From: Limiplasma sp031556335
Lineage (GTDB): Bacteria > Bacillota > Clostridia > Christensenellales > Aristaeellaceae
DNA length: 64,000 bases
NCBI GenBank assembly: GCA_031556335.1
Contig: JAVBTE010000032.1
Coordinates: 1 to 64,000, forward strand
Reading direction: 5' to 3'
Under the pieces are notes generated by a model. It did not search any database. It was not told where the DNA came from and saw only the letters and a program-made list of their open reading frames with translations. Made by a program: the position numbers and the translations under genes. Positions 32,401-39,938 of this stretch are shown one piece after another (the first letter of the stretch is position 1; every line of letters begins with the position of its first letter).

Positions 32401-35400
32401 CGAGGCGGAAACCATCGAGATGACCAGCATTGAGGGGGTCGCCTATCAGGACGTGAACGGCGACCTGAGCTACCAGCAGGGCGAGCAGCTGATGAGCGGC
32501 GTGACCGTGGCACTGCAAAAAAAGCAGGGCGATTCCTGGACGGACATTGCCACAGCCCAAACCAACGATTATGGCGTGTTTTGTTTCCGCAATCTGGAGG
32601 AGGGCGTATACCGCGTTTCTTCCATGGTGAACACCCAGGGGTTCTACGTGGCGGCGGTGGGCGGCAAAAGCCTGACCATTGGCGACAGCGGCGTGATGAC
32701 CACCGGAGAGATTCGCCTGAGCACCGGAAAGCGACTGACCGGGGTGGCGGACGTAGCCCTGGGCATGCCGGGGCGGCTGCACTTTGCGGCTTTCAGCGAC
32801 AGCAACGAAAACGGCGCCCGGGGCGAGTATGAGCGGCCCATCGCCGGGGTGCTGGTGGAGGTGCTGGAGGCGGACGGCGAGACCGCCATGGCCTCCGGAA
32901 CCACAAACACCACGGGCGAGGTGGTGTTGGAGGGCATCCGTCCCGGCCAGCACGCGCTGCGGGTATCCCTGCCGGACGGCTATATGTTCAGCAAAAAGGG
33001 CGAAGGCAGCGGCCTTGGGGTAAGCTGCGTGGAGGGCGAGGAAGCCACGGCGGTGAGCGAGCCCTTCAATTTCACGGGCGGCCAGGCCGTGGAGGCCGGG
33101 GTGGGCGCCGTTCCGGTGGGCTCCTTTTCCGGCAAGGTATGGAGCGACGACGACAACAACGGCATCATGGACCCGCAGGAGGCCGGCGTGGCCGGGGTCA
33201 CCCTGAGCCTTGCGGGGGAAAAAACCAAAAGCGAGTATACCCTCGTGACGGACGCCACGGGGGAGTACCGGTTTTCTAGGTTGCGCAACGATACCTATCA
33301 CCTGACCGCTCAGTTGCCCGACGGGATGCTGTTTGCCAGGTATTCCCTGGAGGGGGGCGACAAACGGTCGGTTTTTACGGTGGAGGGCACCAAGGCCACC
33401 AGGGATTTTCCGGTGGTGGGCGCGGCGGATGTAATGAACAAAAACGTGGGCGTCATTCTGAAAGGCGTTGTCGAGGGCATCGCCTTTTTGGATGAGAATT
33501 ACAACGGCGTCTATGACGAGGGCGAAAAGGGCTACAAAAACGTGACGCTGGAATTGATCAAGGCCAGCAACAGCAAATCCATGGGCAAGACCGTGACCGA
33601 CGAGAACGGGGCCTTTCGGTTTGAAAACCTGCGGGGCGGGGAATACCGCCTGCGGGCTGTTTTGCCGGACGACGGCAGCATCTTTACCCTGGTGCCGGAT
33701 GCCCGGGAAGGGCAAGTGAACCTGTTTGCCCAGCGGGAAGGCCGCCGGGAAAACACCATCGCGCCCATTACCATCGGCAACGGCGGCAGCGCCCATGCGG
33801 TGGTGGGCGTGGCCCGGGGCGCGACCCTCAAGGGCACCGTGTTTTTGGACCCCAACTACGACGGCATTATGAAAGGGAAGGAAAAGAAAGCCTCCGGCGT
33901 AAAGGTGGAGCTGGTGGACAGCCATGGGCGGCTGGCGGCGGCGGACACCACCAACGCCAACGGCACCTATCTACTGGAAGGCGTGATGCCGGGCGAGTAT
34001 GTGCTGCGGGTGCTTCGCAAGGACAACTACGCGTTTACCCGCCTGCGTCCCGACGAAAACGGCGGCAGCTGGATTAAAAAGCTGGAAGGTGACTATGGCG
34101 TGACCGATCCCATTCCCGTGGTGATGGGCCAGGAGATTGACGGCGTCAACGCGGGCATGCTGCCCTCCTCCACCGTCACAGGCGTGCTGTTTGACGACCT
34201 GAACGACAACGGCCTGCGAGATGAGGGCGAAATGGGCATGGAGGACGCGAAGGCCCGCCTGGTGTCCAAGGACGCGGAGATCGACCTGACGGCGGCGGTG
34301 AACGCCGACGGCGCCTATTTCTTTGACGGCGTTATGCCTGGCAAGTATACCATCACCTACCTTTTGCCCCAAAACGTGGAGATGGCCAAGGTGGTGAAGG
34401 ACGGCAACACCCTGAAACATCAGGGCCTGGAAAACACCACCGATTCCTTCTCCGTGGAAATGGGCGTGGAAGACCAGCGGCCCCTGGTGGGCGCGGTGCG
34501 CCTGGGCACCTTTGAGGGCGTTTTGTTCCACGACGCCAACGCCAACGGGGAGCGGGACGAGGCAGAGGAACCCCTCGGCGGCATGGAAATCACCCTGACC
34601 CCGGACAAGAAGGACCTGGAGATCGCCACGGCCAAAGCCGACAAGGACGGCCACTTCAGCGTGACGAACCTGCGCCCTGCCGGATATCAGCTGGGCCTGA
34701 AGCTTCCCGATGGATATATTTTCAGCGCGGACATCCAGGCCTCCAGCCTGACCATGGACACCGTGCAGGAGCAGAAGCTGACCCTTCCCTGGAAAGCGCT
34801 GATCAATCGCCAGGAAAACCAGGTGGGTGCGGTGAAGCCCGCCACGGTGACCGGCTACGCCTGGCTGGATGAGAACCGGGACGGCCAACAGGGCAGCGAG
34901 GAAAGGCTGCTGAGCGGCCTCGGGTTTGAACTGGTGAACGAGGCGGACGGCAAGGTGGCGAAGCGGGGGAACTCGGCGGAGGACGGAAAAATGACCTTCG
35001 CGGCCGTGCGGCCCGGTACCTATACCGTGCGGTTCCGCATTCCCAGCCAGTCGGAGCCTGCCGGGGAGAGCGACGCCACCCTGCTGCCCGAAAGCGGCAT
35101 GATGGTGCAAAAGGGCATCGTGGTGCCGGAAGGCGGCAGCTTTGGCGAGATTCACGCCGGCCTTGTATGCAAAACCAGCATCGCCGGCGCCCTCACCCTG
35201 GAGGAAAACGGCGCTGCCGACAAGCTGGAAGGCCTGACTGTGAAGCTGTACGAAAGCGGGCAGGACGACCCGGTGCAAACCCAAAAGACGGGCGCAAACG
35301 GCGGCTATCGCTTTGACGGCCTGTGGCCCGGCCAGTACCGCGTGGAAGCGGAGCTGCCCGCGGGGATGATCTTTGTGAAACCCGGCGACCCCAACTACCC

Positions 35401-35944
35401 GGAGGGCGCTTCCATCATAACGGCTACCGTGGGCGGCGTGGGAACCAGCAGCGAGTTTGAGCTGCGCATGGCCCAGCACCGCCTTGCCGAGAACATCATC
35501 TATATCCGGCCCGCCAAGCTGGGCGACATTGCCTGGCTGGACCTGAACAAGAACGGCCTTGTGGACGGCGGCGAGCCCATGATTCCGGGCGTGACCGTGA
35601 CGCTGATGAAGGACGGCAAGGCCGTTGCAGAAACCACCACCGACGTCTACGGCTACTACCTCTTCCCGGACGTGTACCCGGGCGAGTATACCTTGCAGGT
35701 GAAAGCCTATCCGGAGCTGAGCATCACAAAGCCGGTGCCGGAGCTGCGCATGATCAGCAGCTGCCTTACCAGCGGCGACGGAAACAGCGCCGCCAGCGAG
35801 TCTTTCACCGTGGCAAGCGGCACCACCCATTTTGATTTTGACTTGGGCTACGTGCTGCTGGACGGCCAAACCATGCCAAGCGCCATCGTCGCCCCGCCCC
35901 AGCAGGACTGGACCGGCGCTTATGTGTCGGGCTCGGGGAACTAG
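29444..35944 (+). CDS. Giant secreted SdrD-B/Cna-B-type repeat protein
   Basis: 2166 residues. A signal peptide (ALLVALCMLMGAFAFASA, cut after about residue 38) leads into about 600 residues with a few beta-rich domains. Roughly 14 repeats of 70-110 residues follow to the end. Their pattern is G-x-V/A-F/W-x-D-x-N-x-N-G-x-x-D-x-G-E, then G-V-x-V-x-L and G-x-Y-x-F-x-x-L-x-P-G-x-Y, with Ca-binding-like DxNxNG loops. No LPXTG motif, membrane helix or SLH domain is found at the C-terminus (it ends YVSGSGN), so it is either freely secreted or held non-covalently. The ATG at 29444 has GGAGG seven bases upstream; a GTG at 29405 is open in frame. A role as surface or matrix protein is inferred. Confidence 0.88.
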   Translation: MMVFTANIPFGKSRALSKACALLVALCMLMGAFAFASAEGVTTLTVGLKGVSSDDAQVWRSLSISGRFDVQTPDGRVLGRVRANPSDKEEAAGESDTLVISDASLRTVTLVPVAEDFAEGFACQGNTEVEIKPGENNMATVLAYAKQGLFTLRDTLENGKPAPGGEYVVLDETGAMMLSVLTDDQGRYASAKALPSGQYQLVQMRAAEGAVPNGQGTPFTIQTYFGNETDIAAVTVSSKPAPSLGGEGLKALETQPFEQGDDEDTNAYFSKLVVTTGSDGTNTVPLKDFTVTLLPTALKDKVGESRAPGVAVVVESVTPRIETEGVAVKAQGLNSQGVPVGQPKTGASGETLVLEDAVGAAITYVDAATGEAVVPEGFKGGDITASLVYLPITASPTEYAPSEAQIRAEVSCSVQYPDRDGNSLVTAKSEAEPLPIDLVIDDGKLDVAYSAEALLNGAGGGSVRLTLQDMENGGLPQNTALAVVLPQGARAVDTGLGEGLRLIRTAEQDMVAFSLDQLSKSQVEIPIKAGRMSSLELLVLDPQGFPKTLDNPEGASINAPEHRKSPLLDTLLGQAQGLYAVVPCTLASSLDLGEAAPCDKQLLTGTMYEDGDQSGSRTQDEPAAVNRGVLLRGDISGCYYGAVTDEDGKYAIFGQADEADASGMLIAVMPDNTMSVGAHQTGKVERKGIAIPDTDYPISYLKMGMIRGQVALDEGQPFAGATLTLSFNGQDLATVETSSTGAYSFGGLSTGNFRLSVSIPKEQDLALVAKENAKQENNWQMVLEEVPLVYGQEAEIPFQVASLGAVEGTLTRGGQPAKDMAVTLKTPKGETLSTKADEKGGYRFEGLQAGQYELSLELTGNLSVVAVDGQPAEARSGYQATLALAAGATVESAIALEETASITGRISQLGGGQDIAVASLNVQQSVKTQDDGSFAFEGLPAGDYTVYAPLPEGKDLPGDSPWKVTQRGDMMWTSVALEAGSAFALPEAETIEMTSIEGVAYQDVNGDLSYQQGEQLMSGVTVALQKKQGDSWTDIATAQTNDYGVFCFRNLEEGVYRVSSMVNTQGFYVAAVGGKSLTIGDSGVMTTGEIRLSTGKRLTGVADVALGMPGRLHFAAFSDSNENGARGEYERPIAGVLVEVLEADGETAMASGTTNTTGEVVLEGIRPGQHALRVSLPDGYMFSKKGEGSGLGVSCVEGEEATAVSEPFNFTGGQAVEAGVGAVPVGSFSGKVWSDDDNNGIMDPQEAGVAGVTLSLAGEKTKSEYTLVTDATGEYRFSRLRNDTYHLTAQLPDGMLFARYSLEGGDKRSVFTVEGTKATRDFPVVGAADVMNKNVGVILKGVVEGIAFLDENYNGVYDEGEKGYKNVTLELIKASNSKSMGKTVTDENGAFRFENLRGGEYRLRAVLPDDGSIFTLVPDAREGQVNLFAQREGRRENTIAPITIGNGGSAHAVVGVARGATLKGTVFLDPNYDGIMKGKEKKASGVKVELVDSHGRLAAADTTNANGTYLLEGVMPGEYVLRVLRKDNYAFTRLRPDENGGSWIKKLEGDYGVTDPIPVVMGQEIDGVNAGMLPSSTVTGVLFDDLNDNGLRDEGEMGMEDAKARLVSKDAEIDLTAAVNADGAYFFDGVMPGKYTITYLLPQNVEMAKVVKDGNTLKHQGLENTTDSFSVEMGVEDQRPLVGAVRLGTFEGVLFHDANANGERDEAEEPLGGMEITLTPDKKDLEIATAKADKDGHFSVTNLRPAGYQLGLKLPDGYIFSADIQASSLTMDTVQEQKLTLPWKALINRQENQVGAVKPATVTGYAWLDENRDGQQGSEERLLSGLGFELVNEADGKVAKRGNSAEDGKMTFAAVRPGTYTVRFRIPSQSEPAGESDATLLPESGMMVQKGIVVPEGGSFGEIHAGLVCKTSIAGALTLEENGAADKLEGLTVKLYESGQDDPVQTQKTGANGGYRFDGLWPGQYRVEAELPAGMIFVKPGDPNYPEGASIITATVGGVGTSSEFELRMAQHRLAENIIYIRPAKLGDIAWLDLNKNGLVDGGEPMIPGVTVTLMKDGKAVAETTTDVYGYYLFPDVYPGEYTLQVKAYPELSITKPVPELRMISSCLTSGDGNSAASESFTVASGTTHFDFDLGYVLLDGQTMPSAIVAPPQQDWTGAYVSGSGN

Positions 35945-35977
35945 GGGGCGGGGGGACGGAGGGGGACGAAGGGGACG

Positions 35978-36052
35978 CCAGGGGCGTCGCCCCTGGATCC
36001 CATCAGGGCTACGCCCTGAACCCCTTATTTCACCGCGTTTCACGCGGTGAAA
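35978..36052 (+). repeat. 3'-end hairpin element, copy E (P3-P2-P1)
   Basis: P3 is CCAGGGGC-gtc-GCCCCTGG (35978-35996), P2 TCAGGGC-tac-GCCCTGA (36003-36019) and P1 TTTCACCGCG-tttca-CGCGGTGAAA (36028-36052). It follows the stop of the giant protein gene and precedes the terminator. It is the cleanest plus-orientation copy. Confidence 0.88.
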
Positions 36053-36063
36053 GGGAAATGAAT

Positions 36064-36095
36064 GAAAACGCTCCGGCATGGACCGGGGCGTTTTC
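36064..36095. terminator. Central terminator between inverted elements E and F
   Basis: GAAAACGCTCCGG-catgga-CCGGGGCGTTTTC, a 13-bp stem with one G-U pair, A-tract and T-tract on both strands, so it can stop transcription from either side. Confidence 0.85.
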
Positions 36096-36118
36096 AATTT
36101 AAATTCTTCGTAAATGAA

Positions 36119-36195
36119 TCAGACCGCGTGGAACGCGGTCTGAAAACGGGTCCAGGGCGTAGCCCTGGGCGGGGTTCTAGGGGCGCAGCCCCTAG
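36119..36195 (-). repeat. 3'-end hairpin element, copy F (P1-P2-P3)
   Basis: P1 is TCAGACCGCG-tggaa-CGCGGTCTGA (36119-36143), P2 CCAGGGC-gta-GCCCTGG (36152-36168) and P3 CTAGGGGC-gca-GCCCCTAG (36177-36195). The spoIIE stop codon (36194-36192) is inside the outer arm of P3. It forms a mirror image of copy E around the terminator. Confidence 0.88.
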
Positions 36196-38573
36196 GGTTC
36201 CCGTCCCTCCCCCCGCTCCGGGGCCTCGGAGCGGTGTCGGTCCACCATGAGCAAAGTGAGGATGGTCATGTCGTCCCTGGGGGTGCCGCCGCTGGCCAGC
36301 AGGGCGGCGCGGAGCAGCGCGTCGGCCATGCGCTGGGGCTGAATGTAGAGGTTGTCTAAAATGGCGCGTTCCATTTGCTCTGCGTCGCAAAGCACGTCGG
36401 CCACGCCGTCGCTCATCACGATGAGGATGTCCCCGCTGTGCATGCGAAAGCTTTGGCTGGTGGGCTGCACTTCCTCCAAAATGCCCAGGGGCAGGGAGGA
36501 GCCGTGAACCTCTTTCAGATAATTGCCGCGCACCACCCAGGAGGCGCAGGCCCCCAGCTTTTCGCTCTGCACCTCGCCGGACCACAGGCTGAGGTCAAAA
36601 AGATCCACGGTGGCGAAGCGTTCCTCGTCCATGACGGAAAGGATCATGCCGTTTACCGCGCTGATGGCCTGCTTGCGGGTATAGCCGGCCTCCAGGCACA
36701 GCAGCATCAGCTCCAGGGTTTTGTTGCTGATTTGGTGGGCCCCGCCGCCGTGGCCCATGCCGTCGCTGAGCAACAGCAGAAAGCGTCCGCCCTGGCACTG
36801 CTTGGCGGCCATGGCGTCGCCGCTGACCGCCGCTTCCTCCCAGGCGCTGGGCTGCCCCGCGCAAAGGGTGGCCACGCCAAGCTCCACGCTGTACAGGGGC
36901 AGTTCTTCCAGCTCGATGCGGTTTTTGATGGTGCGCACAGCGCCCAGGGACAGGCCGGAATCCTGCTCCAGATAGCGCAGCAGCTTTTCAGGCTTGTTGC
37001 CTATGGGCCGCAGGGCGTCTACCTCAATGGCGGCCTGCAGGTGCCCGTCCACCCGGCGGGCATAGCATAGGGTGCCGGGAAAGCGGATGTCCCGCATGGC
37101 TTTGTTGATTTGGTAGGCGGAGTGCAAATCGCTGAGGGTTTCCCCGCAGGTGAGGGTGCGAATTTCCGAGATGGCCCCGGCCATGGCCTCCAGGTGGGTG
37201 ACGGTCATATCCCGCTCGAAGCGGGCTTTGGCCTTGGCGGCCAGAACAGACTGCCGGCTTTTCAGCAGTTGCGCCAGGGCGGCGGGAACGGCCTGCAACC
37301 GGACACAGGGGCAGTCGTGGATTTTCGCCAGGATTTCATGGGGCGTTTCGTGGGCCAGGGCAATGCGCATCAGCTCCGCCAGGGTCAGCTCGGTGCGCTG
37401 CTGGTTGCGGCTCCAGCAAAGTTCCCGGTCGGGACAGTCCACGCACAGCACGTTGCCAAGCTCGGCCGGGGTGGGCGCTCCGGTCTGAATGGGCGCCACG
37501 GCAGGCAGGGCGGCGGCCATGCCCCGCATGGCGCTTTCCCAGCGCAAAAGCCGCTGCTGCACAAACAGGCCCTCCATGTTGCGGGCAGCGGGGGCCGGGC
37601 CTACCCCCAGGGACCGCAGCCGTTCGGTGACCCGGTCGCCGGTGAAGGGAAAGATCAGGCAGCCGAGAAGCACCGTCACATGGGGCAGGGAAGGGGAGGC
37701 CAGCGGGGTCAGGTAGAAGGCGAACATGTGGGCGGCCAGATAGCACAGGCCGGAAAGCCAGCGTTTTTTTTGCCCGGAAACCAGCCCGGCAAGGAACCCG
37801 CCCAGGGCCAGGTGGATGGTGAGGCGGCCGTCGTGGCCGCACAGGGCCAACGTCAGCCCGCACAGCAGCCCCCCCGCCGCCCCGGCCATGCCCCCCAGGG
37901 CATAGGAAAACATCAGCGTGCAAACTACGGCCAGCAGCTGGCCCAGGTTGAGGGTGGCAATGCGCAAATAGCCCAGGCCGGAAAGCAAAGTGAGCAAAAA
38001 GAGAAGCACGCAGGCTTTATCCTCCAGGGTCAGCATGGGTCGGGCGTCCTTCAAAAGGCGAAGTCCCCGCTGATAGGCAAGGGTCAGCCCCATGCACAGG
38101 GGCACGGCGGCGCAAGAAAGCAGAATGAAAAGGCTGTTGCCGGAAAACAGCGAGACGACGGCCCGGGGCATCATGGAAAGGCCGGCCAGCAGGATGAGGC
38201 CCACCGGGGTTTTGGGGCGCTGCAACAGGCAAAAGCTCCAAATGGCGAAGCAGCCCGCATATTGCCAAATGTCCAGGGAAATGCCCCAAATCAGCCGCAA
38301 CACAAAGGACGCCACCAGCCCCAGCAGGGGGAAGAGCGCGTCCAGACCCCGGGTTTCCCGGGCCAGCAAAAAGGCCGCGGCGCAGGGCGAGGGCACGCCG
38401 AACCAGGTGACAAAGGTAGACAGAAAGGCGCACAGGGAAACGCCCACAGGACGGCTGGAGACCTGGGCGAACGCGCACAGAAATTCCCACAGTTTTCGCC
38501 AGCCCGAAGGATGGTATTCTTTTCTGGCCACCGCCGGATTCGGCCCCATGCCATGCTCAGTGCCGATTTGCAT
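36192..38573 (-). CDS. spoIIE: Stage II sporulation protein E, PP2C phosphatase
   Basis: A 793-residue membrane phosphatase that dephosphorylates SpoIIAA and so activates sigma-F in the forespore, and helps place the asymmetric septum. The first ~330 residues hold about ten membrane helices. A linker domain follows. The PP2C domain at the C-terminus has LLLLSDGMGHGGGAHQ (near 604), IVMSDGVADVL (near 723) and TPRDDMTILTLL. The ATG at 38573 is preceded by GGGGGG. A -10-like TATACT lies at 38610-38605, and a near Spo0A box (TGTCGGA) at 38632. It ends inside hairpin P3 of copy F. Confidence 0.95.
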   Translation of the reverse strand: MQIGTEHGMGPNPAVARKEYHPSGWRKLWEFLCAFAQVSSRPVGVSLCAFLSTFVTWFGVPSPCAAAFLLARETRGLDALFPLLGLVASFVLRLIWGISLDIWQYAGCFAIWSFCLLQRPKTPVGLILLAGLSMMPRAVVSLFSGNSLFILLSCAAVPLCMGLTLAYQRGLRLLKDARPMLTLEDKACVLLFLLTLLSGLGYLRIATLNLGQLLAVVCTLMFSYALGGMAGAAGGLLCGLTLALCGHDGRLTIHLALGGFLAGLVSGQKKRWLSGLCYLAAHMFAFYLTPLASPSLPHVTVLLGCLIFPFTGDRVTERLRSLGVGPAPAARNMEGLFVQQRLLRWESAMRGMAAALPAVAPIQTGAPTPAELGNVLCVDCPDRELCWSRNQQRTELTLAELMRIALAHETPHEILAKIHDCPCVRLQAVPAALAQLLKSRQSVLAAKAKARFERDMTVTHLEAMAGAISEIRTLTCGETLSDLHSAYQINKAMRDIRFPGTLCYARRVDGHLQAAIEVDALRPIGNKPEKLLRYLEQDSGLSLGAVRTIKNRIELEELPLYSVELGVATLCAGQPSAWEEAAVSGDAMAAKQCQGGRFLLLLSDGMGHGGGAHQISNKTLELMLLCLEAGYTRKQAISAVNGMILSVMDEERFATVDLFDLSLWSGEVQSEKLGACASWVVRGNYLKEVHGSSLPLGILEEVQPTSQSFRMHSGDILIVMSDGVADVLCDAEQMERAILDNLYIQPQRMADALLRAALLASGGTPRDDMTILTLLMVDRHRSEAPERGEGREP

Positions 38574-38716
38574 ATGCCGCCCCCCATACCATGCTTGTAA
38601 AACCAGTATAGCCACTGGGTTTGCGGCAATATGTCGGAAGAGGGTAAAAAGCTTGTCGTTTTTGGACGGGAGCAAGGCAAACCGGCGGGTATTGGAATGG
38701 AAACTTCCGCCCGGGG

Positions 38717-38745
38717 TTGCGAAAGACCGCGCAAACCGCTATAAT
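38717..38745 (+). promoter_or_regulatory. Sigma-A promoter of the apbE operon
   Basis: TTGCGA (38717-38722), a 17-nt spacer and TATAAT (38740-38745), 27 nt before the ApbE ATG. Confidence 0.75.
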
Positions 38746-38771
38746 GGCAGGCGGATACAGGAGGGGTGAAC

Positions 38772-39848
38772 ATGCTGAAACGATTGATTGGCGTGCTTTT
38801 GACCGCATGCGTCCTGGCCGGGTGTATGGCATGCGCCGGCGCGGAAATGGAAAAGCGCACCACCTATTTTTTTGACGCTTTTGATACCATCATCACCATC
38901 ATGGGGTATACCGAGGACCAGGAAACCTTCGACAAGGTGGCGGAGCAGGCCAGGCAGCGTTTTTTGGAGCTGCACAAGCTGTACGACGCCTACAATGAAT
39001 ATGAAGGCGTGCAGAACATTTATACCATCAACCGGGACGGGGCCAAGGGCCCGGTGAAGGTGGCCCCGGAGCTGATGAACATGCTTCTGTTTGCCAGGAA
39101 ATGGCAGCCTGTGACCGGCGGCGCCATGAACGTGGCCCTGGGCAGCGTGCTGCAAATTTGGCACGAGTACCGCCAGGCGGGCATCGATCATCCGGAAAGC
39201 GCCGCCCTGCCGCCCATGGGGGACCTTGAGGAGGCGGACAAGCACACGAATTTTGACGACGTGGTGCTCAGTGAGGCGGACAGCACGGTGTTTTTCAGCG
39301 ACCCCAAGGTGCAGCTGGACGTGGGCGGGCTGGCCAAAGGCTATGCCACGGAACTGGTGGCCCGGGAGATGCTGGCCTCGGAAATGCCGCATTTTATCAT
39401 CAACGCGGGGGGCAATGTGCGGGTGGGCCTGAAGCCCCTGGACGGAAGAGAACGTTGGGGCGTAAGCCTGCAAAACCCGGACGCGGCCCTGGACCTGACC
39501 GTGAAGGAGCAAACGGCGGAAACGCTGTACCTGAACGATACCTCGGTGGTGACCAGCGGCGATTACCAGCGGTTTTACGTGGTGGACGGCGTGCGCTATC
39601 CCCACATTGTGGACCCCGCGACGCTGATGCCCGCGGACCGGTTCCGGGCGGTGACCGTGGTGTGCCAGGACAGCGGCTTGGCGGACCTTCTCTCCACAGC
39701 GGTGTTCATTTTGCCCTACGAGGAAGGACGGGCCCTGGTGGAGAGCATCGAGGGCGCGGAGGCGCTGTGGATTCAAACGGACGGCACGATTCAGATGACG
39801 GACGGGCTATACAAGCAAAGCAAAAGCGGTGGCGCAGCGGCAAAATGA
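38772..39848 (+). CDS. apbE: FAD:protein FMN transferase, lipoprotein
   Basis: A 358-residue flavin transferase that attaches FMN covalently to Thr/Ser of partner proteins outside the membrane. The signal LKRLIGVLLTACVLAGC gives a lipoprotein cut before Cys19. The FAD-site segments FDAFDTIITIMGYTED, VDVGGLAKGYATELVA (as LDVGGLAKGYA), INAGGNVRVG and TSGDYQRFYVVDGVRYPHIVDPATLMPA are intact. The ATG at 38772 has AGGAGGGG upstream. The next gene encodes a protein with two FMN-attachment motifs, its obvious substrate. Confidence 0.94.
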   Translation: MLKRLIGVLLTACVLAGCMACAGAEMEKRTTYFFDAFDTIITIMGYTEDQETFDKVAEQARQRFLELHKLYDAYNEYEGVQNIYTINRDGAKGPVKVAPELMNMLLFARKWQPVTGGAMNVALGSVLQIWHEYRQAGIDHPESAALPPMGDLEEADKHTNFDDVVLSEADSTVFFSDPKVQLDVGGLAKGYATELVAREMLASEMPHFIINAGGNVRVGLKPLDGRERWGVSLQNPDAALDLTVKEQTAETLYLNDTSVVTSGDYQRFYVVDGVRYPHIVDPATLMPADRFRAVTVVCQDSGLADLLSTAVFILPYEEGRALVESIEGAEALWIQTDGTIQMTDGLYKQSKSGGAAAK

Positions 39849-39899
39849 GCCGTGAACCATGAACCGATCGGCGTTTCCAAAACTGTGAATAAGAAACCA

Positions 39900-39933
39900 A
39901 ATCCCTCCGCATGCTGAAGCACGTGGAGGGATT
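39900..39933 (+). promoter_or_regulatory. Hairpin masking the Shine-Dalgarno of the FMN-binding gene
   Basis: AATCCCTCC (39900-39908) pairs perfectly with GGAGGGATT (39925-39933), which contains the Shine-Dalgarno of the next gene. Inner pairs extend toward a TGAA loop with one A-C mismatch. No T-run follows, so it is not a terminator. It should limit translation unless opened. Confidence 0.6.
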
Positions 39934-39938
39934 GCGCA

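Noticed and set aside
30806..33925. 1039-codon ORF antisense to the giant repeat protein
   Set aside because: Low-complexity His/Gly/Ala/Arg composition, typical of the shadow frame of a GC-rich gene; the plus frame has a signal peptide and clear repeat domains.
38632..38638. Spo0A box upstream of spoIIE
   Set aside because: TGTCGGA is only near the consensus TGTCGAA and no second site is clear, so it is mentioned but not called.
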